DNA of 64,000 nucleotides, from contig NZ_MWUM01000007.1 in assembly GCF_002028455.1 (NCBI RefSeq), positions 124,001 through 188,000 on the forward strand, given 5' to 3'. Source of the DNA: Zoogloea sp. LCSB751. Its GTDB lineage: Bacteria > Pseudomonadota > Gammaproteobacteria > Burkholderiales > Rhodocyclaceae. The notes below the pieces were generated by a model. It was not told where the DNA came from, did no database searches, and saw only the letters and a list, made by a program, of their open reading frames with translations. Of this stretch, positions 1 through 11,719 are shown in pieces. How positions within the stretch are numbered: position 1 is the first letter of the stretch; every line of letters begins with the position of its first letter. The position numbers were made by a program, and so were the translations under genes.

Positions 1-246
1 TATTGGTTCGAGTTCTTGGTGAAAAGCCGGTGTCGCTGGAGCATGGAAAGAATCGCTGAGGAAGACCCGCAACGACCCTTTTCATGCTGCAAAGCCCGGC
101 GGGGCCATGCCAAGCAAATACAATACCAAGTGTGTAAAAATCCCTTTACATCAACGTTCACATTGCATTTCAGGCCTCACCCCATGCCCGTGCCGATGGC
201 ACTTGTAAAATTATTCGACACCTCCCGGCCTCCGTGGCGCACTACC
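1..246. other. Window edge, no gene seen
   Basis: Nothing convincing is seen here. The open frames that cross this stretch lack a ribosome binding site and family resemblance, and they run antisense through the RidA-like gene that follows. Confidence 0.5.
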
Positions 247-597
247 TCAACAGGCCGCCTGCACTGCCACTTCCACCCGCCAGCCGGCTTTGGCCAGGCG
301 CACCACCTGCACGCAGGCGCGAGTCGGCGCAGTACCCGGCGACAGCCAGGCGTCCCACACCGCGTTCACCGCGTCGTAATCAGCCATGTCCACCAGGTAC
401 AGGGTCGCCATCAGCAGGCGATCCTTGCCGCTGCCGGCCTGCACCAGCAGGTTTTCCAGGCTGGCCAGCATCGCCGCAGTCTGGGTCGTGATGTCGGCGT
501 GCTCGTCCGGCGGCACCTCGACGCAATGGACGACGCCGTTGTGGATCGTGTAGTCGGAATAACGCGGCGTGGTGCCGGCGCGCTGGATGTGGGTCAT
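247..597 (-). CDS. RidA family (YER057c/UK114) enamine/imine deaminase-like protein
   Basis: A 116-residue protein of the size and composition of the RidA superfamily. Known RidA proteins hydrolyse the reactive 2-aminoacrylate and related enamines made by PLP dehydratases such as threonine deaminase. The motif APTRACVQV near residue 90 places an arginine where active RidA proteins carry the substrate-carboxylate-binding arginine. The gene is divergent from ilvA, whose product releases the enamine substrate, so a damage-control partnership is likely. Whether it is a true RidA or one of the Rid1-7 side groups cannot be decided by eye. Confidence 0.8.
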   Translation of the reverse strand: MTHIQRAGTTPRYSDYTIHNGVVHCVEVPPDEHADITTQTAAMLASLENLLVQAGSGKDRLLMATLYLVDMADYDAVNAVWDAWLSPGTAPTRACVQVVRLAKAGWRVEVAVQAAC

Positions 598-694
598 GAA
601 AAGCTCCGCAGGGTCAAAGGACGCAATGTTGCAGCGCGGCGCCTCCGGCTGCTACCCTTTGTTGCTTCCTCAGCCGAAGCAAAGGTCTTGTGTC

Positions 695-2215
695 ATGAGC
701 GCGCAGCATCCGGACTACCTCCAGAAGATCCTTACCGCCCAGGTTTACGACGTCGCCATCGAGACCCCCCTCGACCCGGCGCCCAACCTGTCGGCGCGAA
801 TTCACAACAAGATCTTCCTGAAGCGCGAGGACATGCAACCGGTGTTCAGCTTCAAGCTGCGCGGCGCCTACAACAAGATGGCCAGCCTCAGCCCGGCAGC
901 CCTCAAGCGCGGCGTGATCTGCGCCTCTGCCGGCAACCACGCCCAGGGCGTCGCCCTGTCGGCCAAGAAGCTCGGCGCGCGGGCGGTCATCGTGATGCCC
1001 ACCACCACCCCGGCGATCAAGATCGACGCGGTCAAGCGCAACGGCGGCGAGGTGGTGCTGGCCGGCGAATCCTTCTCCGATTCCTACGTCCACGCCAAGG
1101 AACTCGAAAAGGCCGAGAAACTGACCTTCGTCCATCCCTACGACGACGTGGAGGTCATCGCCGGCCAGGGCACCATCGCGATGGAGATCCTGCACCAGCA
1201 TCCCAAGCCCATCCACGCGGTGTTCTGTTGCGTCGGCGGCGGTGGCCTGCTGGCCGGCGTGGCGGCCTACATCAAGCGCGTACGTCCCGACATCAAGGTG
1301 ATCGGCGTCGAAACCGTCGATTCCAACGCGATGACCCAGTCCCTCGCCGCCGGCAAGCGCGTCGAGCTGGAAAGCGTCGGCCTCTTCGCCGACGGCGCGG
1401 CGGTCAAGCTGGTCGGTGAGGAGACCTTCCGCCTGTGCCAGGAATACGTGGACGAGATGATCCTGGTGGACAACGACGCGATCTGCGCCGCCATCAAGGA
1501 CGTCTTCGAGGACACCCGCTCCATTCTCGAACCGGCCGGCGCCCTGTCCCTGGCCGGCGCCAAGGAATACGCCAAGCGCCACAACCTGAAGGACAAGGCC
1601 CTGATTGCCGTGGCCTCCGGTGCCAACATGAACTTCGACCGCCTGCGCTTCGTCGCCGAGAGGGCCGAAGTCGGCGAGCAGCGCGAGGCCGTACTGGCGG
1701 TCACCATCCCCGAGAAGCCGGGCTCCTTCAAGAAGTTCTGCAACCTGCTCGGCAGCCGCAACATCACCGAGTTCAACTACCGCTACGCGGATGCGCAAAA
1801 GGCCCACATCTTCGTCGGCGTCAGCGTGCACAACCGTGCCGAAGGCGGGCGCATCACCGAACTGCTGCAGCGTCACGAACTGCCGTGCCTGGACCTGACC
1901 GACGACGAGATGGCCAAGAGCCACATCCGCTACATGGTCGGCGGCCACGCCCCCCAGGCGGAAAACGAGGTGCTGTACCGCTTCGTGTTCCCGGAACGCC
2001 CGGGCGCCCTGCTCAACTTCCTCGAGACCCTGCGTTCCGACTGGAACATCAGCCTGTTCCACTACCGCAACCATGGCGCCGACTTCGGCCGCGTGCTGGT
2101 CGGCATGCAGGTGCCGCCGTCCGACCGGGAGGCCTTCCAGGGCTTCCTGGCGCGGCTCGGCTACGAGTACGTGGATGAAACCGCGAACCCGGCCTACCGG
2201 ATGTTCCTCGGCTGA
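695..2215 (+). CDS. ilvA: Threonine ammonia-lyase (threonine deaminase), biosynthetic
   Basis: PLP enzyme that converts L-threonine to 2-oxobutanoate and ammonia, the first committed step of isoleucine synthesis. At 506 residues it has the long biosynthetic form: a catalytic domain to about residue 320 and two C-terminal ACT-like regulatory domains for isoleucine/valine control. The PLP lysine lies in FSFKLRGAYNK, and a glycine-rich phosphate loop CVGGGGLLAG follows. The start at MSAQHPDY was chosen because upstream in-frame codons extend into a low-similarity leader; AAAGG lies about ten bases upstream. It ends just before a perfect hairpin shared with the convergent chemoreceptor gene. Confidence 0.95.
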   Translation: MSAQHPDYLQKILTAQVYDVAIETPLDPAPNLSARIHNKIFLKREDMQPVFSFKLRGAYNKMASLSPAALKRGVICASAGNHAQGVALSAKKLGARAVIVMPTTTPAIKIDAVKRNGGEVVLAGESFSDSYVHAKELEKAEKLTFVHPYDDVEVIAGQGTIAMEILHQHPKPIHAVFCCVGGGGLLAGVAAYIKRVRPDIKVIGVETVDSNAMTQSLAAGKRVELESVGLFADGAAVKLVGEETFRLCQEYVDEMILVDNDAICAAIKDVFEDTRSILEPAGALSLAGAKEYAKRHNLKDKALIAVASGANMNFDRLRFVAERAEVGEQREAVLAVTIPEKPGSFKKFCNLLGSRNITEFNYRYADAQKAHIFVGVSVHNRAEGGRITELLQRHELPCLDLTDDEMAKSHIRYMVGGHAPQAENEVLYRFVFPERPGALLNFLETLRSDWNISLFHYRNHGADFGRVLVGMQVPPSDREAFQGFLARLGYEYVDETANPAYRMFLG

Positions 2216-2219
2216 CCAC

Positions 2220-2255
2220 CTCCCGTTGGGGCGAATGAATTCGCCCCAACGGGAG
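2220..2255. repeat. 16-bp-stem hairpin between convergent genes (repeat family copy 1)
   Basis: A perfect inverted repeat with a TGAA loop whose core is GGGGCGAATGAATTCGCCCC. It sits between the convergent ends of ilvA and the chemoreceptor gene and could act as a bidirectional terminator. Related cores occur at 16326-16387 and 24247-24264, so it belongs to a small repeated-palindrome family. Confidence 0.75.
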
Positions 2256-2265
2256 AACGCGAAAC

Positions 2266-3717
2266 CTAGTCCGGATGCTTCTCGGCCACCAGCCGGTCGA
2301 GCAGGTCCATCGCCTCGCGGCTGCCGGCTTCCATGTTTTCCAGCCCGTCGACGATCGCCGCCTGCAGCGCCGCATCGTGCTGCCAGTCGGCCCCCATCTG
2401 CGCCATGACCCGATGGGCCCCCTCATGCACGCGGGCATGGGGTTGTTCCAGGCGGCGGTAGGACGGCAGGCTCCCAAAGGCCTCCTGCCCCTCCCTGTCG
2501 TACCAGGTGCCGAGGCGGCACTGGTGGTGATCCATGGCCACCGCCCGCGTCGCATCCGCGTCGCAGGTCCCGTTGAGGGCCAGGTAGGTACGCTGCTTGT
2601 AGACCATGTGATCGAGCTTGAAGAGGGTCACCAGGCTCTTGTCGTGGACCCGCACCGACTCCTTCTCGGTTTCCCGCGCCGACGCGGCAAAACGACCGAA
2701 AGTCTGGGTCAGCTCACCGACCACCACCGACGAGCGCGCCGTGATCCCGCGCATTTCCCGCGCATCCTCCTCCATCGCCTCGCCGTCGCTGATCAACCCG
2801 CGCATCACCTCGCCGATGGCCTGGGACGCGCTGCGGGTCTTCTCCGCCAGCTTGCGCACCTCGTCGGCCACCACCGCGAAGCCGCGGCCCGACTCGCCAG
2901 CCCGTGCCGCCTCAATGGCCGCGTTGAGGGCCAGCAGGTTGGTCTGGTCGGAAATCTCGGTGATCAGCACCACCGCCTGGCTGACCTCCTTGCTGCGCGC
3001 GTTGAGGCCGCCGATGGCGTCCGCCACATGCACGATGCGCTCGCTGATACCCGATAGCTGGCTGACCACCTCGGCCACCGCGTGCTGGTTCTCCGCCGCC
3101 TCGGTGGCCGTCTCGGTGGCGGCGGTGGCGGCCTTGCGCATCTGCGTGGTGACCTCCAGCAGGTCGGCCTGGTTGCCGGTCAGGTTGGCGATCAGGTTGC
3201 CGGCGTTGAGCAGGCCGGCATTGCTGAGCACCCTGTTACGGGCCTGGTCGCGCAGGTGCGCGGACATGTTGGTGAGCAGCGTGTTATGGGTTTCCATCGC
3301 CTCGAACAGGCTGCCATGCAGCCCCGCCGACTGGGCCAGGCGGCTGTAGCGGCCTTCCATCTGGGCGCGGAAAGAGCTGTCGGCCTCGCGGAAATAGGCT
3401 TCCAGCTGGTCGAGCATGTCATTCAGCGCCCAGATCAGGCGGCCGATCTCGTCCTTGTCCGACACCCCGGTGACGCGATCGGCGAAATGCCCGCGACCGA
3501 TCTTCTCGGCCAGCTCCACCGCCGATTGCAGCGGGGCCAGCGAGCGCCCGAACTGCCACTGCCCCCACACCGTCAGGCCCACGCCGAGCACCAGGAAGAC
3601 CAGCAGCGCCGGGTGGAAACCGGTGATGAAGAACACCGTCAGCAGGGTCGCCAGCAGCAGCGCCGACTGCCCCCAGCCCACCAGGGACAGCTTAGAGTGC
3701 AAGGACGAACTGCTCAT
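2266..3717 (-). CDS. Methyl-accepting chemotaxis protein with C-terminal CZB domain
   Basis: Chemoreceptor of about 483 residues. The N-terminus has two closely spaced membrane segments (about residues 10-55) with almost no periplasmic loop, so it probably senses cytoplasmic or membrane-linked signals. A HAMP-like linker follows, then the methyl-accepting signalling domain with the hairpin-tip motif [20 protein letters not shown]. The C-terminus carries a CZB (chemoreceptor zinc-binding) domain with the diagnostic [10 protein letters not shown] and a later HARVHEGAH histidine pair; these domains bind zinc and are linked to hypochlorous acid sensing in other bacteria. The start is placed at MSSSSLH, behind GGAAAGAG. 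It overlaps the end of the upstream PAS gene, suggesting coupled translation. Confidence 0.9.
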   Translation of the reverse strand: MSSSSLHSKLSLVGWGQSALLLATLLTVFFITGFHPALLVFLVLGVGLTVWGQWQFGRSLAPLQSAVELAEKIGRGHFADRVTGVSDKDEIGRLIWALNDMLDQLEAYFREADSSFRAQMEGRYSRLAQSAGLHGSLFEAMETHNTLLTNMSAHLRDQARNRVLSNAGLLNAGNLIANLTGNQADLLEVTTQMRKAATAATETATEAAENQHAVAEVVSQLSGISERIVHVADAIGGLNARSKEVSQAVVLITEISDQTNLLALNAAIEAARAGESGRGFAVVADEVRKLAEKTRSASQAIGEVMRGLISDGEAMEEDAREMRGITARSSVVVGELTQTFGRFAASARETEKESVRVHDKSLVTLFKLDHMVYKQRTYLALNGTCDADATRAVAMDHHQCRLGTWYDREGQEAFGSLPSYRRLEQPHARVHEGAHRVMAQMGADWQHDAALQAAIVDGLENMEAGSREAMDLLDRLVAEKHPD

Positions 3718-4204
3718 AACTCTTTCCATTCAAGACTTCAGTCAGTACCGCCGTCCCGGCGGCGATCGCATCCCGCGCGCCGGCCCGGTTCTCGGCGGCC
3801 AGCATCTCCTTGTACAGCCCGGCGGCAGCGCGGACCGCCTCAGCCCGCGGCTTGCGGCGCACCGAGGTATAGCTGACGATCCGCCGCGCCGCGTCGTAGT
3901 CCGGCGTCACCGTCGCCAGCACCCAGTAGAAGCTGCCGTCCTTGGCCATGTTCTTCACGTAGGCGATGAACTCCTGCCCCGCCGCAATGCTGTCCCACAG
4001 CAGCTTGAACGCGCTGCGCGGCATGTCCGGATGGCGGATGATGTTGTGCTGACGGCCGAGGAGTTCGGCCTCGCTGTAACCCGACAGCGCGATGAAGATC
4101 CGGTTGGCGTAGAGGATGCGCCCCTTTGGATCGGTCTTCGAAACGATGAAATCCTGCTCGCCCAGCGAACGTTCGCTGCTGGTCGGCGTCACACGCGGCT
4201 TCAT
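3692..4204 (-). CDS. PAS-domain sensor protein (Aer-type PAS)
   Basis: A 170-residue protein dominated by one PAS domain of the aerotaxis-receptor type: [18 protein letters not shown], then [22 protein letters not shown], a typical flavin-binding Aer/PAS signature. It has no kinase, cyclase or methyl-accepting domain of its own. Its stop codon lies inside the start of the chemoreceptor gene downstream, so the two are co-translated. They may form a split Aer-like redox receptor in which the PAS protein feeds the CZB chemoreceptor. The start at MKPRVTP was chosen because the frame further upstream is unlike PAS proteins. Confidence 0.85.
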   Translation of the reverse strand: MKPRVTPTSSERSLGEQDFIVSKTDPKGRILYANRIFIALSGYSEAELLGRQHNIIRHPDMPRSAFKLLWDSIAAGQEFIAYVKNMAKDGSFYWVLATVTPDYDAARRIVSYTSVRRKPRAEAVRAAAGLYKEMLAAENRAGARDAIAAGTAVLTEVLNGKSYEQFVLAL

Positions 4205-4405
4205 GGCCTGGCACTGCCCTTCATAAGTACGGGTTCCGATACACACAGGCCCCGCCGGACGGGTGCGCAGGGCGCACATGCGGGCAGGGCCAGGGACTAT
4301 GTCGGCAATTTTTACCCACACTGAAGACCGGTATTACCAAAAAGTGCATCGAAACTGGACGATCCTGCCCTGACACCGCCGCCGGACGCGTGGTTAAATC
4401 GGGCG

Positions 4406-5791
<1,386 letters not shown>

Positions 5792-5810
5792 AACCCACCC
5801 CGGCACGCCG

Positions 5811-7904
<2,094 letters not shown>

Positions 7905-7946
7905 CCCGCGACAGCAGGCCCCAACGCCTGCCCTGCCGATACAGCC

Positions 7947-8717
7947 CTAGGCGCTCGCCCGCCGCAGCCAGGCGCTGGCGCCATCCACGGCGACCGCCAT
8001 CGCCAGCATCGCAAGGATCACCGTGCTGGCCTCGGCTTCGTGGAACAGGGACAGGCTGAAGTAGAGCAGCGCACCGAGCCCGCCGGCGCCGACGAAACCG
8101 AGGATTGCCGCCATGCGGATGTTCATCTCCCAGCGGTACAGCGCATAAGCCAGCCACTGGGCGGCGACCAGCGGAAAGGTGCCGTAAAGGAAGGCCGCCA
8201 GCGACGGCGCGCCGCTGCCGGCGAGCGCTTCCGCCGGCGCCGGTGGAGTGTTCTCCAGCGCCTCGGCGAACAGGCGGCCGAGCACGCCGGTGGTATGCAG
8301 TGCCAAAGCCAGCGTGCCGGCGAAGGGCCCGAGGCCGGCGGCCAGCACCATCAACGTGGCCCACACCAGCTCCGGCACCGAGCGCAGCAGGTTGAGGACA
8401 AAACGCGCCGCCACCTGCCCGGCCACGCCATGGCGCCCGGCCGCCGGCAGCGCCAGCACGGCGCCCGCCACCGCCGCCAGCACGGTGCTGACGAGAGAGA
8501 TCGCCAGCGTCTCCAGCGCCGCCCAACCCACCTTGGCGAGAAAGGCCGGCCCCAGCTCGGGCGGGAAGAAGCGCCCGACGAAATCGACAATCTCCCCCGC
8601 CGCCGCGCCGGCGAACAGCGCGCCCAGCGGCATGTCGAGATAGGCGAAGCTGCCGGCCACTGCCGCGATGACCAGCACCACGGCCAGCAGGCCGCCGAAG
8701 GACACCCCAGCCCTCAT
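7947..8717 (-). CDS. phnE: Phosphonate-type ABC transporter permease (second)
   Basis: A 256-residue inner-membrane permease with about six hydrophobic segments and the PhnE-type EAA-like loop ending in [16 protein letters not shown]. It overlaps the upstream permease gene by four bases (ATGA). With the SBP, ATPase and first permease it forms a four-gene importer unit. Two PhnE-like permeases presumably form a heterodimeric pore. Confidence 0.85.
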   Translation of the reverse strand: MRAGVSFGGLLAVVLVIAAVAGSFAYLDMPLGALFAGAAAGEIVDFVGRFFPPELGPAFLAKVGWAALETLAISLVSTVLAAVAGAVLALPAAGRHGVAGQVAARFVLNLLRSVPELVWATLMVLAAGLGPFAGTLALALHTTGVLGRLFAEALENTPPAPAEALAGSGAPSLAAFLYGTFPLVAAQWLAYALYRWEMNIRMAAILGFVGAGGLGALLYFSLSLFHEAEASTVILAMLAMAVAVDGASAWLRRASA

Positions 8718-9535
8718 GCCAGCCTCCGCCGCAGCAGTTCCGACAGGCCGTCGGCCGCCACCACCAGCACCAGGAAGGTCGCCAGGATGCTGGCCGCCTC
8801 GCCGCCGTTGAGCATCTTCATCGACTGATCCATCAGCTGGCCGAGCCCACCGGCACCGACGAAGCCCATCACCACCGACGCGCGCACCGCGCATTCCCAG
8901 CGATAGACGGTGTAGGACACCAGCTCGCTCGCCGCATTCGGCAGCAGGCCATAACACAGTGCCGCCAGGCGGCCGCTGCCGGCCTCCAGCAGCGCGCGGG
9001 CCGGGCGGGCATCGGCCGATTCGAGGATCTCCCCATACACCTTGCCGAGCATGCCGCCGTAGGTGATGCCCAGCGCCAGCACGCCGGCCGCAGCACCGAG
9101 GCCGAAGACGCGCACGAACAGCAGCGCCCACACCAGCTCCGGCACGCCGCGCAGCACGGCCAGCAGCGCCCGCGCCACGGCGCGCAGCAGCTGGCCGATC
9201 CAGCCGCGCCGGCCCGGCCCCAGGCGGGCGATGGACAGGCTGCGGGTCAGCACCAGGCCCAGCGGCACCGCCAGCAGGATGGACAGCGCGATGCCAGCAG
9301 TGGCCATCGCCAGCGTCTCGACGGTGGCTTTGCCGAGCAGGGACAAAAAGTCCGGCGAGGTTTCGGGCGGCAGGAAGCCGGCCAGGAAATTGCCCATCGC
9401 CGTCAGGTTGCCGGCCTCGAACAGCGCCGCCGGGTGGAAATCGGTAAGGCGCAGCAGCGGCCACAGCAGCACCAGGGCCACCAGAGTCCAGCCCAGCCGC
9501 GGCAGCGCGGCCGGATCGCGTACGGCGGTGCTCAT
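8714..9535 (-). CDS. phnE: Phosphonate-type ABC transporter permease (first)
   Basis: A 273-residue permease, homologous to the following one, with the same conserved loop ([19 protein letters not shown]). Hydrophobic segments begin at about residue 15. It overlaps the ATPase gene upstream by four bases and the second permease downstream by four bases, so all are translated as one unit. Confidence 0.85.
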   Translation of the reverse strand: MSTAVRDPAALPRLGWTLVALVLLWPLLRLTDFHPAALFEAGNLTAMGNFLAGFLPPETSPDFLSLLGKATVETLAMATAGIALSILLAVPLGLVLTRSLSIARLGPGRRGWIGQLLRAVARALLAVLRGVPELVWALLFVRVFGLGAAAGVLALGITYGGMLGKVYGEILESADARPARALLEAGSGRLAALCYGLLPNAASELVSYTVYRWECAVRASVVMGFVGAGGLGQLMDQSMKMLNGGEAASILATFLVLVVAADGLSELLRRRLA

Positions 9536-10353
9536 GCGCAGCGCAGCGGCGGCAGCTCGCCGGCAGTTTCGGCCGGCTCAGGCGCGCGCAGGCCACCCGC
9601 CAGCGGCAGCCCGCCTTCGGCGGCATACAGCTCGCGCAGCAAAGCATCGCTGACCTGCGCCGCCGGCAGGTCGAACAGGATCGCGCCTTCCTTCACGCCG
9701 ACCACCCGCGGGAAATGGCGCAACGCCAGGTCCACCGCATGCAGGCTGGCCACCAGCGTGACGCCGCGGCGGGTCGCCTCTTCGTTGAGCAGTGAGATGG
9801 TGAGCTCCGACAGGGCCGGGTCCATCGCCGACACCGGCTCGTCGGCCAGCAGCAGGTCCGGCTGCTGGTACAACACGCGGGCCAGCGCGACCCGCTGCTG
9901 CTGCCCGCCGGACAGGCGGTCGCAACGCTCATACAGGCGCTCGGCGAGATCCAGGCGGGCCAGCGCAGCGCGGGCGCCGTTCGGGTCCACTGGCAACACC
10001 AGCGAGGCGAGGGATTTCCACAGCGGCCACTGGCCGAGGCGGCCAGCCAGCACGGCAGTCACCACCCGCTGGCGCGGCGGGATCGGCGGCGACTGGTGCA
10101 CCAGACCGATGCGCGCGCGCAGGCGGCGCAGCGCGGCCGGCGCACAGGCCCAAGGCTCGCCGTCGAGCAGGGTCACCCGCCCCTCGCCGGGGCGCAGGGA
10201 CGCCGCCAGCACCCTGAGCAGCGTCGTCTTTCCGGCACCGGACGCGCCGATCAGCGCCACCCGTTCGCCCGGCGCAATGCGCAGGTCGATGCCGCGCAGC
10301 GCACGGAAACCGTTGGCGTGGGTCAGCCCGACGCCTTCGAGGGAAAAACCCAT
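9532..10353 (-). CDS. phnC: Phosphonate-type ABC transporter ATP-binding protein
   Basis: A 273-residue ABC ATPase: Walker [10 protein letters not shown], the signature [15 protein letters not shown], Walker [14 protein letters not shown] and the switch histidine in VASLHAVD. It energises import by the neighbouring permeases. The start at MGFSLEG is preferred to the one four codons upstream because AGGA lies five bases before it. A C-terminal extension of about 35 residues is rich in proline and alanine and looks dispensable. Confidence 0.88.
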   Translation of the reverse strand: MGFSLEGVGLTHANGFRALRGIDLRIAPGERVALIGASGAGKTTLLRVLAASLRPGEGRVTLLDGEPWACAPAALRRLRARIGLVHQSPPIPPRQRVVTAVLAGRLGQWPLWKSLASLVLPVDPNGARAALARLDLAERLYERCDRLSGGQQQRVALARVLYQQPDLLLADEPVSAMDPALSELTISLLNEEATRRGVTLVASLHAVDLALRHFPRVVGVKEGAILFDLPAAQVSDALLRELYAAEGGLPLAGGLRAPEPAETAGELPPLRCA

Positions 10354-10448
10354 GGTGATCCTCATGGCCGCCGGCCAGCGCCAAGGCGGACAGCAGGAGC
10401 GGCTTCACCCGCCCCCACGGCCTGCCTCGACCCGGCCGGCGTGCGGCC

Positions 10449-11330
10449 TTACTTCAGCAGGCCGGCCGCGTGGGCAGCCGCTTCGATGCCCTTGTAGTTC
10501 TCCGCCTTGGTGGGGATGAACTTGCTGGCGCGCTGCAGGGCCATGATTTCCTTATGCGCCGGGTTGGCCGGGTCGAGCTTCAGGAAAGCCTGAGCGATCT
10601 TGGCCTGGATCTTCGGATCCAGGTCGCCGCGCACCGTCCAGTTGTAGTCGAAGTAGGTCGGCGTGGTGGCGAAGACGTGCACCTTGGCGGTATCCACTTT
10701 CTTCTGCTCGACCAGCTTGTCCCACACCGAGGCGTTCAGCACGCCGGCGTCCACCTTGCCGGCCTGCACGAAGGCCACGGTGGCGTCGTGGGCGCCGGAG
10801 AAGGCCACGTTCTTGAAGTCCTTGTCCGGGTTGAGGCCTTCCTGGCTCAAGAAGTAGCGCGGCATCAGGTGGCCGGAGGTGGACGACGGCGCGCCGAAGG
10901 CGAAGGTCTTGCCCTTCAGGTCGGCGAAGCTCTTGATGTTGTCGTTGGCGGTGATGAATTTCGACGTGAACTTCGAGTCCTCGACCCGCTGCACCAGCGG
11001 CACGGCGGTACCGTTGGTGCGGATCTTGGCCTGCACGAAGGTGAAGCCGCCCAGCCAGGCCAGGTCGAGCTTGCGCGTGGCCAGCCCTTCGACGACGGCG
11101 GCATAGTCGGTCACCGGCACGAAGCTGACCTTCATTCCGGTCTCGTGCTCCAGGTAGGCGCCGAGGGGCGCGAACTTGCGTTGCAGCTCGGTGGGCGCCT
11201 CGTCGGGAATCGCCGACACGCGCAGCACGTCTTCGGCGTGGGACACGGCCGGCAGGCCGGCGACGGCGGACAGGGCAGAAACGGCACAGGCGCGCAGCAG
11301 CGCGCGCCGGGAAAACGGCACGGAAGGCAT
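10449..11330 (-). CDS. PhnD-like periplasmic binding protein (possible selenium-oxyanion uptake)
   Basis: A 293-residue solute-binding protein of the phosphate/phosphite/phosphonate (PhnD) family. It has a signal peptide with a double arginine (FSRRALLRAC) and cleavage near residue 32 (SHAED). The family body includes RVSAIPDEAPTEL and GGFTFVQAK. The start has a strong GAGGAG ribosome site. It leads the transporter operon and is divergent from fdnG, so it sits beside a selenoprotein locus rather than any phosphonate-degradation gene (no C-P lyase genes are seen). I infer that the cargo may be selenite/selenate or another oxyanion; PhnD homologs next to selenium genes have been given such a provisional name. 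Phosphonate remains possible. Confidence 0.75.
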   Translation of the reverse strand: MPSVPFSRRALLRACAVSALSAVAGLPAVSHAEDVLRVSAIPDEAPTELQRKFAPLGAYLEHETGMKVSFVPVTDYAAVVEGLATRKLDLAWLGGFTFVQAKIRTNGTAVPLVQRVEDSKFTSKFITANDNIKSFADLKGKTFAFGAPSSTSGHLMPRYFLSQEGLNPDKDFKNVAFSGAHDATVAFVQAGKVDAGVLNASVWDKLVEQKKVDTAKVHVFATTPTYFDYNWTVRGDLDPKIQAKIAQAFLKLDPANPAHKEIMALQRASKFIPTKAENYKGIEAAAHAAGLLK

Positions 11331-11463
11331 GAATGGCTCCTCAATACGGCGTCCAGCGGACACCAGCCGCCGGGACGGGGGAGGACGGCCCCGGCTTGAT
11401 GGGCGGGCTGGCAGCACGCCATCCCGCGGAAAAACCCAAAGCGGTGCACAGACCGCGGGGCGG

Positions 11464-11492
11464 ACTATAACGAGCGGGAAGGGATCAGTGAA
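11464..11492 (-). promoter_or_regulatory. Candidate sigma-70 promoter for the PhnD-like operon
   Basis: On the minus strand TTCACT, 17 bases, then TATAGT. The -10 matches at five of six positions and the -35 at four of six. It lies about 130 bases before the solute-binding-protein gene. Confidence 0.4.
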
Positions 11493-11567
11493 GGGGCTGA
11501 GAACCTCGCAGGAAGCCTGCAGCGACGCGGATTCCCGGACGTCATCGGGGCTTGCTGCAGCGCAGAT

Positions 11568-11600
11568 GGACATTTTGTCCAGCGGGTGGACAGAATGTCC
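11568..11600 (+). promoter_or_regulatory. Paired palindromes upstream of fdnG (candidate activator sites)
   Basis: GGACATTTTGTCC (11568-11580) and GGACAGAATGTCC (11588-11600) are two copies of GGACA-N3-TGTCC, 20 bases centre to centre, about two helical turns. Their centres lie about 106 and 86 bases before the predicted sigma-54 transcription start, the usual place for enhancer sites of NtrC-type activators. Confidence 0.7.
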
Positions 11601-11653
11601 CGGGAAAGCGCGAAAAAGACTTTCAAGTCCTTGATTCCTCTCGGACCCAAGCC

Positions 11654-11669
11654 TGGCGCAGGGATTGCA
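11654..11669 (+). promoter_or_regulatory. Sigma-54 promoter of the fdn operon
   Basis: TGGCGC, five bases, TTGCA: the invariant GG (11655-11656) and GC (11667-11668) are ten bases apart exactly as in -24/-12 promoters. Predicted start of transcription is near 11680, giving a leader of about 40 bases before fdnG. Confidence 0.75.
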
Positions 11670-11719
11670 GTGTGTACAGACGCTCTGTTTTCACAACAAC
11701 CGGAGGAGGAAGAGTCATT

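Larger units (their letters stand above)
11331..11719. other. Divergent regulatory region between transporter and fdnG
   Basis: About 390 bases without a gene. It holds a candidate sigma-70 promoter for the transporter on the minus strand, two 13-bp palindromes and a sigma-54 promoter for fdnG, listed separately. A strong ribosome site GGAGGAGGAAGAG ends it. Confidence 0.8.

Noticed and set aside
9341..9356. GGACAAAAAGTCC in the permease gene as a further activator site
   Set aside because: It differs from GGACA-N3-TGTCC, lies within coding sequence, and has no nearby sigma-54 promoter.
10449..11330. Importer as a proven phosphonate transporter
   Set aside because: No C-P lyase or phosphonatase genes are nearby; substrate left open.
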